Shown one piece after another: positions 25,938-33,055 of a stretch of 64,000 nt of DNA (positions are counted from its first letter, which is position 1; each line of letters begins with the position of its first letter). A program made the position numbers and the translations under genes. The stretch spans positions 1 through 64,000 of the forward strand of contig CAMWTP010000005.1 in the NCBI GenBank assembly GCA_947177165.1, read 5' to 3'. The notes beneath the pieces were generated by a model. It was not told the origin of the DNA. It made no database searches and worked only from the letters and a program-made list of their open reading frames with translations. Source of the DNA: an uncultured Lachnospiraceae bacterium. GTDB taxonomy: Bacteria; Bacillota; Clostridia; Lachnospirales; Lachnospiraceae.

Positions 25938-26564
25938 ATGAAAGTTGAACCAAATGATTGGAGACCATATGGTAAAATAGTTTATCAAAAACAAAATTTC
26001 ATCGTCAAGCAGGTCGCAATGCTGCCTGAGAAAGCAGCTGAATATGACAGTGCTCCTGATTACACCTGCTGTCCGATTCAGTCATGGCAGCATACAGATT
26101 TACATAAATTATTTGATGACTGGCGCAAACAGTTTGCCAAGGCATCCGGGAACGGCATCTGCAAACGAATCCCGTGCATCTGTTATCCAGATCCCATCAC
26201 TTTCAGAGCCGCCTATTTAGCAGGTCTAAAGCACAGCGCATTTATGAAAGCCATGGAAGATAACCTCAATCGCGGATGGGATGCCGCAAGACTCGTCGCG
26301 CACGACACTGTGACGAAAGCAACAAAATCAAAAGATATGAAGGAGATCTGCAAAGCGATCGGTTATCCGCCATTTATCATCGCCGCACTTGGCAAAGCCC
26401 TTCTCAAATTCGAGGACGGAAATGCAATGCCGCTGATCACCAAGTTTTATGAGGATCTGATCACAGGGATTCTCTATGTGCCTGTAGAAAAGCTTGATGA
26501 ACTGGCGTATAAGATTTCTGATAAAACATGGGAAGTAATTGATTCTACGGAATTTAATTATTAG
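25938..26564 (+). CDS. Unrecognised 208-residue protein
   Basis: Family not recognised. The ATG has a good ribosome site (CGGAGG). The N-terminal third has a Cys-Cys pair and a CKRIPCICYPDPITF segment. The middle and C-terminal parts are helical, with RAAYLAGLKHSAFMKAMEDN and a DTVTKATKSKDMKEICKAIG segment. No signal peptide or membrane helix. It stands alone on the plus strand between recA and pgsA, where the related order in Bacillus has cinA. Codon use resembles its neighbours, so I treat it as real. Confidence 0.65.
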   Translation: MKVEPNDWRPYGKIVYQKQNFIVKQVAMLPEKAAEYDSAPDYTCCPIQSWQHTDLHKLFDDWRKQFAKASGNGICKRIPCICYPDPITFRAAYLAGLKHSAFMKAMEDNLNRGWDAARLVAHDTVTKATKSKDMKEICKAIGYPPFIIAALGKALLKFEDGNAMPLITKFYEDLITGILYVPVEKLDELAYKISDKTWEVIDSTEFNY

Positions 26565-26644
26565 TACGCTGTCCCGTCAGAAAGCAGATGTCATTCTGCC
26601 CGTTTGCTGTGCAGTCACATCTTTGATTAAATCAGATTACAGAA

Positions 26645-26716
26645 AAGCCATCTGTTAAAACTCCTGTCATGTATTTGCATCCGCACAAACATGACAGGAA
26701 TTTTAACAGATGGCTT
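26645..26716. repeat. Long near-perfect palindrome between convergent genes
   Basis: Arms 26645-26672 and 26689-26716 (28 bp each, one mismatch) around a 16-nt loop. They begin AAGCCATCTGTTAAAA and end with TTTTAACAGATGGCTT. It sits between the 25938 gene and pgsA, which converge. Neither strand has a proper U-tract after the stem, so it may end transcripts poorly or act as a stability stem; a small inserted element is another possibility. Confidence 0.85.
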
Positions 26717-26726
26717 ATATTTTACC

Positions 26727-27302
26727 TTATATCTCTCCATCCAGCAGTACACTCTTATTTTTCACAAGATAATCGGCAAGGGAAACAACCGTCAGTACGA
26801 CCGCAATCCACATGACAATCTGCGTGATTATCGAAAGCGCCTGTATATCCGCAATCATCAGACAGACCATGATCATCTGGAACGTTGTCTTGAACTTCCC
26901 CCAGTAGCTTGCTGCGATGACCACACGATTGTCCGCCGCCACCAGCCGAAAACCGCTGATGATAAATTCCCTGCTGATAATGATGATAACAATCCACGCC
27001 GGTATCCTGCCCAGCTCAATCAGACAGATCATCGCCGAACACACGAGCAGCTTGTCTGCCAGCGGATCCATGAACTTTCCAAAATTGGTGACAAGATTGT
27101 ACTTTCTTGCAATCTTGCCGTCAAGCATATCCGTAAGGCTTGCTGCGATAAAGATTCCAAGCGCGATATAATCCGCATACTCCACGATTCCCCCAAATAT
27201 TGCCATAAACCATCCCCACTGGGCATGGCTGCCGAGCATGAGCAGCACAAACGGAATGATCAAAATCACTCTGAAAACAGTCAGTTTATTCGGTAAATTC
27301 AT
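26727..27302 (-). CDS. pgsA: CDP-diacylglycerol-glycerol-3-phosphate 3-phosphatidyltransferase
   Basis: A 191-residue integral membrane enzyme that makes phosphatidylglycerophosphate, the committed step to phosphatidylglycerol. The CDP-alcohol phosphotransferase motif is intact: DMLDGKIARKYNLVTNFGKF followed by MDPLADK. Several membrane helices. It overlaps the end of rimO by 17 bp and is the last gene of the yicC-remA-rpoZ-rimO-pgsA unit. Its product is a substrate for the cardiolipin synthase at 56.8 kb after dephosphorylation. Confidence 0.95.
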   Translation of the reverse strand: MNLPNKLTVFRVILIIPFVLLMLGSHAQWGWFMAIFGGIVEYADYIALGIFIAASLTDMLDGKIARKYNLVTNFGKFMDPLADKLLVCSAMICLIELGRIPAWIVIIIISREFIISGFRLVAADNRVVIAASYWGKFKTTFQMIMVCLMIADIQALSIITQIVMWIAVVLTVVSLADYLVKNKSVLLDGEI

Positions 27303-28623
27303 CTTCTATCTCTCCTATCAGATCATATTCGTGCGCGCCTGTGATGCACACCCGCACAAAATCACCTGTCATCAGCTCCCTGCCCGTCTGGATAAACACA
27401 AAACCGTCCACATTCGGAGCATCCTTATAACTCCTCGCCACGTAGGCATGCTCATCCGGCACCTTGCCTTCCACCATGACAAGCAGCGTGCTCCCCACCA
27501 TCTCCTGCGCCTTCTCAAACGCGATCTCCTGCTGCAGCTCCATAAGATCCGCCTGACGGTCAAGTTTCACTTCCTCGTCAATCTGGTCATCAAACAGCGC
27601 CGCCGGTGTATCCTCCTCCGGCGAGTACGTGAACACGCCGAGCCGGTCAAACTCCATCTCGTCGACAAACGCCAGCAAAGACTCGTGATCCTCCTGCGTC
27701 TCCCCCGGGAAACCGGTAATGAGCGTCGTCCGCAGACAGATATCCGGTATCCTGTCCCGCAATTTCATAACCATATCCATAAGTTCCTGCCTGTCTGTGC
27801 GCCGTCCCATGCGCTTTAAGATTTTGTCGGATGCGTGCTGTATCGGGATATCCAGATAATTGCACACTTTCGGCTCGCTCCGTATTGCCTCAATCAACTC
27901 GTCTGTAATCTCCTCCGGGTAACAGTAAAGGATTCTCACCCAGTAAAGCCCCTGAATCGCACACAGCCTGTGCAGCAGCTCCGGAAGACACTTTTCCCCG
28001 TACAGGTCCATCCCGTACAGCGTCGTCTCCTGCGCCACCAGGATAATCTCTTTGGCACCGTGCGCGACAAGCTGCTCCGCCTCCCGAATCAGGCTGTCCA
28101 TCGGAATGCTTCTGTAGTTCCCCCTCACTTTGGGAATGATACAGTAACTGCAGTGCTTGTCACAGCCCTCCGCAATCTTCAGGTACACGTAATGTCCGCC
28201 CGTCGTGACGATTCTTTTCATATCATACACAGGTTTGCGGTTGATATCCTCCAGATGGTTGTGCCTCTTTCCGGAAAGCACCCCATTGAGAGCCTCCACG
28301 ATCGCATCGGTCGCTGTCGTCCCCACGATGGCGTCCACCTCCGGAATCTCCTTCTGAATCTCATTCTGATAGCGCTGCGCAAGACACCCCGCAACGACCA
28401 GCGCCTTGATCTCTCCGCTCCTGCGCAGCTCAGCCATCTCCAGAAGGGTATTGATGCTCTCCTGCTTGGCGTCGTTGATAAAGCAGCACGTATTGACAAC
28501 AACCGCATCTGCCTCTGCCTCGTCGTCTGTAATAGAAAAACCCCTCTGCACCAGCATACCAAGCATCATTTCCGTATCTACCAGATTCTTGTCGCAGCCG
28601 AGGGAAATAAATAAAATCTTCAA
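27286..28623 (-). CDS. rimO: Ribosomal protein S12 methylthiotransferase
   Basis: A 445-residue radical SAM methylthiotransferase that modifies Asp88 of ribosomal protein S12. N-terminal UPF0004 domain with three cluster cysteines (SLGCDKN, NTCCFIND, VAGCLAQR), central radical SAM domain with CDKHCSYC, and C-terminal TRAM domain. The start SLGCDKN and the TRAM sequence favour RimO over MiaB. It follows rpoZ by 30 bp and overlaps pgsA. Confidence 0.95.
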   Translation of the reverse strand: MKILFISLGCDKNLVDTEMMLGMLVQRGFSITDDEAEADAVVVNTCCFINDAKQESINTLLEMAELRRSGEIKALVVAGCLAQRYQNEIQKEIPEVDAIVGTTATDAIVEALNGVLSGKRHNHLEDINRKPVYDMKRIVTTGGHYVYLKIAEGCDKHCSYCIIPKVRGNYRSIPMDSLIREAEQLVAHGAKEIILVAQETTLYGMDLYGEKCLPELLHRLCAIQGLYWVRILYCYPEEITDELIEAIRSEPKVCNYLDIPIQHASDKILKRMGRRTDRQELMDMVMKLRDRIPDICLRTTLITGFPGETQEDHESLLAFVDEMEFDRLGVFTYSPEEDTPAALFDDQIDEEVKLDRQADLMELQQEIAFEKAQEMVGSTLLVMVEGKVPDEHAYVARSYKDAPNVDGFVFIQTGRELMTGDFVRVCITGAHEYDLIGEIEDEFTE

Positions 28624-28653
28624 AACTTTGTCCTCAAATGGAATCTCTCAAAT

Positions 28654-28884
28654 TTACTCTTCGTGTGTAATTTTGATTTTGCCCTGATTCAATTCCTCTA
28701 TGGCAACCGATAACGGCTTCGTCTGCTTCGTGTCCACCAGCGCTTCCTCGCCGCCGATAATCTGCCTTGCCCGCTTCGCTGTCGCCATTACAATCGAATA
28801 GCGGCTGTTTACCACTGGTGCCTCGCCCTGTTCAACCTCATTGTTCACTACTTTCATTAAATCTGTGTAAGATGGATGTAACAT
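28654..28884 (-). CDS. rpoZ: RNA polymerase omega subunit
   Basis: A 76-residue protein with the omega signature NSRYSIVMATAKRARQI, followed by KPLSVAIEELNQGKI. It helps assemble the beta' subunit. It lies between remA and rimO; the gmk gene that commonly stands directly before rpoZ is missing here. Confidence 0.93.
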   Translation of the reverse strand: MLHPSYTDLMKVVNNEVEQGEAPVVNSRYSIVMATAKRARQIIGGEEALVDTKQTKPLSVAIEELNQGKIKITHEE

Positions 28885-28912
28885 ATTTTTCCCTCACTTT
28901 TATTATATCATT

Positions 28913-29194
28913 TTATACAGTTTCGTCGGTGTCCTCATCCGTCAGGGCTCCCTGCGCCCTTCCGGCGATCGTCTCAGGCAGCAGCGCCGAGAGCACGACC
29001 TGACTGCTCTCCATAACCAGTACTGACTTTGTCTTCCGCCCCTGCGTGGCATCGATGACCGTGCCGCTCTCTTTCGCTTTCTGGACAAGCCTTTTCACAG
29101 GCGCCGAGTCGGGGCTCACGATCGCAATAATTTTTGATGTGTTGACAATATTTCCAAAGCCTATATGAATCAGTCTGTTCACTTGCCACCTCAC
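28913..29194 (-). CDS. remA: RemA-like DUF370 regulatory protein
   Basis: About 90 residues, matching the RemA/DUF370 family: HIGFGNIVNTSKIIAIVSPDSAPVKRLVQKA and a C-terminal VLVMESSQVVLSALLPETIAGR. In Bacillus RemA is a DNA-binding activator of biofilm matrix genes. The start is uncertain: the GTG at 29192-29194 overlaps the yicC stop (GTGA), while the GTG at 29180-29182 has GAGGTGG just upstream at short spacing and gives a family-like N-terminus. Order yicC-remA is conserved. Confidence 0.88.
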   Translation of the reverse strand: MRWQVNRLIHIGFGNIVNTSKIIAIVSPDSAPVKRLVQKAKESGTVIDATQGRKTKSVLVMESSQVVLSALLPETIAGRAQGALTDEDTDETV

Positions 29195-30069
29195 TCAATG
29201 TTCTGTATCTGTTCCCTTACCTTCTCAATCTCGGTCTTCAAGTCGATTCCGCGGTTGGATATCGCAAGGTCGTTTGCCTTCGAGAGAATCGTGTTCGCCT
29301 CCCGGTTCATCTCCTGCGCGATGAAATCAAGCTTTCGGCCGATGCTTCCTCCATCATTTAAGGACTGTTTCATCGTCTCGATATGGCTTCTGAGCCGGAC
29401 AAGCTCCTCGTCGACACACACCTTGTCGGCAAAGATCGTGACCTCTGTCAGCAGTCTTGTCTCGTCAACCGCCGCATCGCCCAGAAGCTCATGAACTCTC
29501 TCGCCCAGCTTCTTTCTGTACTCCTCGATGATCTGCGGTGAGCGCTCCTCAATATAGGCGACATGCTCCAACATTCCATCTAGCTTTGTGACCAGATCCT
29601 CCGCGAGATTCTGTCCTTCCCTGATGCGTGTCTCCTCCAGCCCTTTTGCCGCGCCCTGTATGGCTTTTGCCAGCCCTTTCCAGATCTTTTCCTCGTCTAT
29701 GGCCTGCTCCTCCATTGAGAAAACCTCGGGATAGCGCGAGAGCGTCGAAACTCTGATATCATTGTCCAGTCCGAAGTCCGCTGACATGGTCCTCAGATAT
29801 GCGAGATATTCCGCTGCGATATCCTTATTGTACTTGATACAGACATTACTCTCAGAAAAATCTTCATATGTGATAAAAATATCAATTTTTCCGCGCTGCA
29901 CATAATTTTTCAGTTCATTTCTGATCGAACTCTCGAAAAAACTGAGTTTCTTGGGCATCTTGATGTTGGCATCAAGATATCTGTGGTTCACGGATTTCAT
30001 CTCGACAGCGTATTTGCGGCTGCCGTCTGTGATCTCACATCTCCCGAAACCTGTCATACTTTTAATCAT
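29191..30069 (-). CDS. yicC: YicC/YloC-family endoribonuclease
   Basis: A 292-residue protein starting MIKSMTGFGR, the diagnostic N-terminus of YicC. The C-terminal DUF1732 segment GRKLDFIAQEMNREANTILSKAND is intact. Relatives in E. coli and Bacillus act as endoribonucleases. It is the first gene of the operon, behind a consensus promoter, with TCAGGAGG ahead of the ATG. Confidence 0.93.
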   Translation of the reverse strand: MIKSMTGFGRCEITDGSRKYAVEMKSVNHRYLDANIKMPKKLSFFESSIRNELKNYVQRGKIDIFITYEDFSESNVCIKYNKDIAAEYLAYLRTMSADFGLDNDIRVSTLSRYPEVFSMEEQAIDEEKIWKGLAKAIQGAAKGLEETRIREGQNLAEDLVTKLDGMLEHVAYIEERSPQIIEEYRKKLGERVHELLGDAAVDETRLLTEVTIFADKVCVDEELVRLRSHIETMKQSLNDGGSIGRKLDFIAQEMNREANTILSKANDLAISNRGIDLKTEIEKVREQIQNIE

Positions 30070-30136
30070 GTCAATCCTCCTGACTGCTGATTACTTTTGC
30101 ATCTATCCAGAGCATTTTTGAAAAATACTCTTATGT

Positions 30137-30165
30137 ATTATAGAATAATCCTCCCCGGACGTCAA
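30137..30165 (-). promoter_or_regulatory. Promoter of yicC-remA-rpoZ-rimO-pgsA
   Basis: TTGACG (30160-30165), 17-bp spacer and TATAAT (30137-30142), about 65 nt upstream of yicC. No terminator is seen before pgsA. Confidence 0.85.
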
Positions 30166-30209
30166 CCTATTTTCTAAGGAACTAATAGGAACATTAATGG
30201 ATTATTTTA

Positions 30210-30238
30210 TTGAAAACTTACTGTACACAGGCTATAAT
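30210..30238 (+). promoter_or_regulatory. Promoter of secreted-protein gene
   Basis: TTGAAA (30210-30215), 17-bp spacer and TATAAT (30233-30238), about 45 nt upstream of the start at 30287. Confidence 0.85.
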
Positions 30239-30286
30239 AAAAAGGTAATGTTGGAAAACTGTTACAAAATCACAAGGAGGTTTCAT

Positions 30287-31036
30287 ATGAAAATTAATTT
30301 TCTGAAAAAATGTGCTGCCGCTGTTTTGGCGGTCAGCGTACTGTCGACGGGACTGATCGCCAGTGCCGCGGAGATCAGTCCGGCCACTCCTGCCCCGCAG
30401 GTGAGCGATAATTCTGAGTGGGTTTTCCCCACCCCTGCCGATGGACAGGTGCCGTATGACCAATATCTGGGCGCTCTGCTGGATGTCTATTACAGGAATG
30501 ACCCGCGGGCCTTTGTCGCATTAGGACTTGGAACGGAGGAGGAAGCCGCATCGATTTATAATGAAGTCCTCAATTCCGAAGTTCTCAGCATGGAACTTGA
30601 TTCTTATTTCAACGCAGAATGTCCGGAAGATATCAAAAATGATCTGCAGACTCTCATGGCACAAATGCTGGGCAGCGCACGTTACGCCGTGGCGGGGTGC
30701 GAACTGCAGGCAGACGGCACTTACAAGGTAACGCTCGTCTACGAAAAGATGATCGTTTTCGAACCATTGATGGAGCTGTACATGGCAGTTGTGACAGATA
30801 TGGCGGAAAACTGGATTTCGTACTACGCATCGTATCCAAGTGACGAGGAACTGATGATACACATCGTAGCTGCGCTCCGCGATAGTCTGAGAGTAACTCT
30901 TGAGAACGTTACGTATGCCGCTCCCGCTATCACAACTGTCACGTTCAGACCGCAGGGCGGTGTCTGTCTGCCCGATGTAAATGATATTGCCAAAATTGAA
31001 AGTGCACTGTTTGATACCGATTATATAATGGATTAA
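30287..31036 (+). CDS. Secreted protein of unknown function
   Basis: A 249-residue protein with a clear signal peptide: KK near the start, hydrophobic core to about residue 24 and an ASAAE cleavage region. No lipobox Cys. The mature part is acidic, with a helical pattern (EEAASIYNEVLNSEVLSMELDSYF) and then alternating strands (YAVAGCELQADGTYKVTLVYEKMIVF), somewhat like DUF5105 extracellular domains, but I cannot assign it with confidence. AAGGAGG precedes the ATG. It has its own promoter and terminator, so it is a single-gene unit. Confidence 0.75.
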   Translation: MKINFLKKCAAAVLAVSVLSTGLIASAAEISPATPAPQVSDNSEWVFPTPADGQVPYDQYLGALLDVYYRNDPRAFVALGLGTEEEAASIYNEVLNSEVLSMELDSYFNAECPEDIKNDLQTLMAQMLGSARYAVAGCELQADGTYKVTLVYEKMIVFEPLMELYMAVVTDMAENWISYYASYPSDEELMIHIVAALRDSLRVTLENVTYAAPAITTVTFRPQGGVCLPDVNDIAKIESALFDTDYIMD

Positions 31037-31041
31037 TACTC

Positions 31042-31090
31042 AAAATAGATTCGATGATTTGCAGGACTGCAGATCACCGAATCTATTTTT
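31042..31090 (+). terminator. Strong terminator after the secreted-protein gene
   Basis: Arms AAAATAGATTCG and CGAATCTATTTT pair perfectly and continue inward with ATGATTTGCAG/CTGCAGATCAC (two wobbles); a T run follows. Confidence 0.9.
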
Positions 31091-31142
31091 GCGTCTGTCC
31101 CTCTCTTTTCATGACAGATGTCCGCACCAAAACAAAACAGCC

Positions 31143-31190
31143 TTGAAAACATGACAAAAAAATGCTATTGTTATTACGCTATAGCATTTT
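31143..31190 (+). promoter_or_regulatory. Promoter with overlapping inverted repeat for ltaS-like gene
   Basis: TTGAAA (31143-31148), 17-bp spacer, TATTGT (31166-31171). A perfect 10-bp inverted repeat, AAAATGCTAT (31159-31168) and ATAGCATTTT (31181-31190), straddles the -10 box and the expected transcript start and ends at the GGAGGAG ribosome site. This position suits a repressor operator, or a hairpin masking translation. Confidence 0.6.
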
Positions 31191-31210
31191 GGAGGAGTTA
31201 AAATATTAAA

Positions 31211-33016
31211 ATGAAAAAGTTATTGTCAAAATACCCGGGAATCCTGTGGTGTCTGAGGAATCTGCTTCCTATGATCCTGTTTCCCATCGCAAATTTTTAT
31301 TTATTTGAATGGTACACACACAATCCGTGGGAGACGATGAAGGTACCTATACAGTTTCTCAATATTTATTTTTTTGAGCTGCTTATGGCTCTGTTTTTGT
31401 TTGTTTTTGGACGCCTGAAATGGTCATTGCGCCTGCAGAGCATTTTTTTTATGATCGTCGGTCTGGCAAACTACTATGTCATAAGCTTTCGCTCCGCCCC
31501 GATCATGCCCTGGGATATCTACTCGATCGGCACTGCCATGAGCGTTGCCAACAATTTTAAATACACGATTGAAAAACAGACTGTCCTTGTCCTGATCGGA
31601 TTTGTTCTGCTGATTATCGCGGAATCCGCGGTCAATCTGGAGCTGAAAGGCACCCTAAAATGGAAAAAACGTCTCTGGGGAATCCGCATTGCAGGTGCCG
31701 CTGTCATGGTCACACTGATCTGCAGTTTCACTCATATGCTCCACCTGGACAGCACCATCATCAAGTATGGCATGTACGATAAGCTGTTCACACCGACTGT
31801 CATGAGCAAGCGCGACGGCACTGCTGTCGCATTTCTGATGGAATTACAATATATCTCGGTAGACAAGCCGGCAGATTACAGCGCCTCGAAGGTCAGCGAG
31901 ATCCTTGCGCCCTTTGAGGAGGAAACCGTGGCACCGGAAATGTCCAAAACATTTCCCAATATTATCGTCATCATGAACGAGGCGTTTTCCGATCCTGCTG
32001 TGCTTGGAGAGTTTGAGACCAACGAGGATTATATGCCGTATGTGCATTCTATCTTAAATGGAAAGATTGCCAATACGATATCCGGATACCTGAACGTGTC
32101 TGTGCTTGGCGGCAATACTGCGAACACGGAATTTGAGTTTCTCACCGGAAATACGATGGCATTTCTCCCGCAGGGAAGCGTGGCATATCAGCAGTATCTC
32201 AAAAGGGAAATGCCCTCTCTTGCCTCCCACCTGAAATCATTGGGCTACGAGACAATCGCCACGCACCCATACAACAGCACTGGCTGGGACAGAAACAAAG
32301 TATATCCGCTGCTCGGCTTTGATGAAATGTATTTCATAAGGGATTATAAAAATCCGGAAAAAATCCGAAAATATGTAAGTGACAAGGCCTGTTACGACAA
32401 GATTATCGAGATGTATGAGTCAAAACCTGACGGAACACCATTTTTCGTGTTCAATGTCACGATGCAGAACCATTCCTCATACACGGACGAATTTGATAAT
32501 TTCAGCCCGGATATTGAAGTTGCTGGAAGCAACTCAAAGGCGCTGAACAATTACCTGTCGCTGATGAAGATATCCGATGAATCCATAAAATACCTGACAG
32601 ACTATTTTTCAACTGCCGATGAGGACACCATGATCATCTTTTTCGGAGATCACCAGCCGACCAACTCTGTTGTCTCCAATGTGTGGAAATTAAACGGAAA
32701 GAACGGCAATGAGCTGTCGGAGACAGATGAGGCCAACCGATACAAGGTTCCCTATTTCATCTGGTGTAATTTCGAGACAGATTCAAAGACAAACGCTGAT
32801 ACCAGCACAAATTTTCTCGCAACAGACATACTGGAAACTGCGGGCATTCCTATGACTGCATATGAAAAATATCTCGACAGCCTGTCTGAAAAATATCCAG
32901 TCATTACATCCATACGCACGGAGACTGCCAATGGCAGCAGTACCGATACGGAGAATGTGATGGACGAGCTGAACGATTACGCGATATTACAGTATGACTG
33001 TATCTTTGGGAAATAA
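31211..33016 (+). CDS. LTA synthase-family phosphoglycerol transferase
   Basis: A 601-residue membrane enzyme of the LtaS type, which polymerises glycerol phosphate from phosphatidylglycerol outside the cell. Five membrane segments lie in the first 190 residues. The extracellular sulfatase-fold domain has metal Glu in VIMNEAFSD (about 255), nucleophile Thr in GGNTANTEFEFLTG (about 300), Trp region HPYNSTGWDRN, QNHSSYTDEF and FFGDHQP. GGAGGAG is 13 nt before the ATG, an unusually long spacing. The YfhO gene follows by 39 bp. A related activity, such as sulfatase or phosphoethanolamine transfer, is less likely given the motifs. Confidence 0.88.
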   Translation: MKKLLSKYPGILWCLRNLLPMILFPIANFYLFEWYTHNPWETMKVPIQFLNIYFFELLMALFLFVFGRLKWSLRLQSIFFMIVGLANYYVISFRSAPIMPWDIYSIGTAMSVANNFKYTIEKQTVLVLIGFVLLIIAESAVNLELKGTLKWKKRLWGIRIAGAAVMVTLICSFTHMLHLDSTIIKYGMYDKLFTPTVMSKRDGTAVAFLMELQYISVDKPADYSASKVSEILAPFEEETVAPEMSKTFPNIIVIMNEAFSDPAVLGEFETNEDYMPYVHSILNGKIANTISGYLNVSVLGGNTANTEFEFLTGNTMAFLPQGSVAYQQYLKREMPSLASHLKSLGYETIATHPYNSTGWDRNKVYPLLGFDEMYFIRDYKNPEKIRKYVSDKACYDKIIEMYESKPDGTPFFVFNVTMQNHSSYTDEFDNFSPDIEVAGSNSKALNNYLSLMKISDESIKYLTDYFSTADEDTMIIFFGDHQPTNSVVSNVWKLNGKNGNELSETDEANRYKVPYFIWCNFETDSKTNADTSTNFLATDILETAGIPMTAYEKYLDSLSEKYPVITSIRTETANGSSTDTENVMDELNDYAILQYDCIFGK

Positions 33017-33055
33017 ATACCAATTGCATTTTACTAAAAACGGAGGTGAAACGCT

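Noticed and set aside
27835-28614. 259-codon plus-strand frame opposite rimO
   Set aside because: Shadow of rimO, which has all its cluster cysteines.
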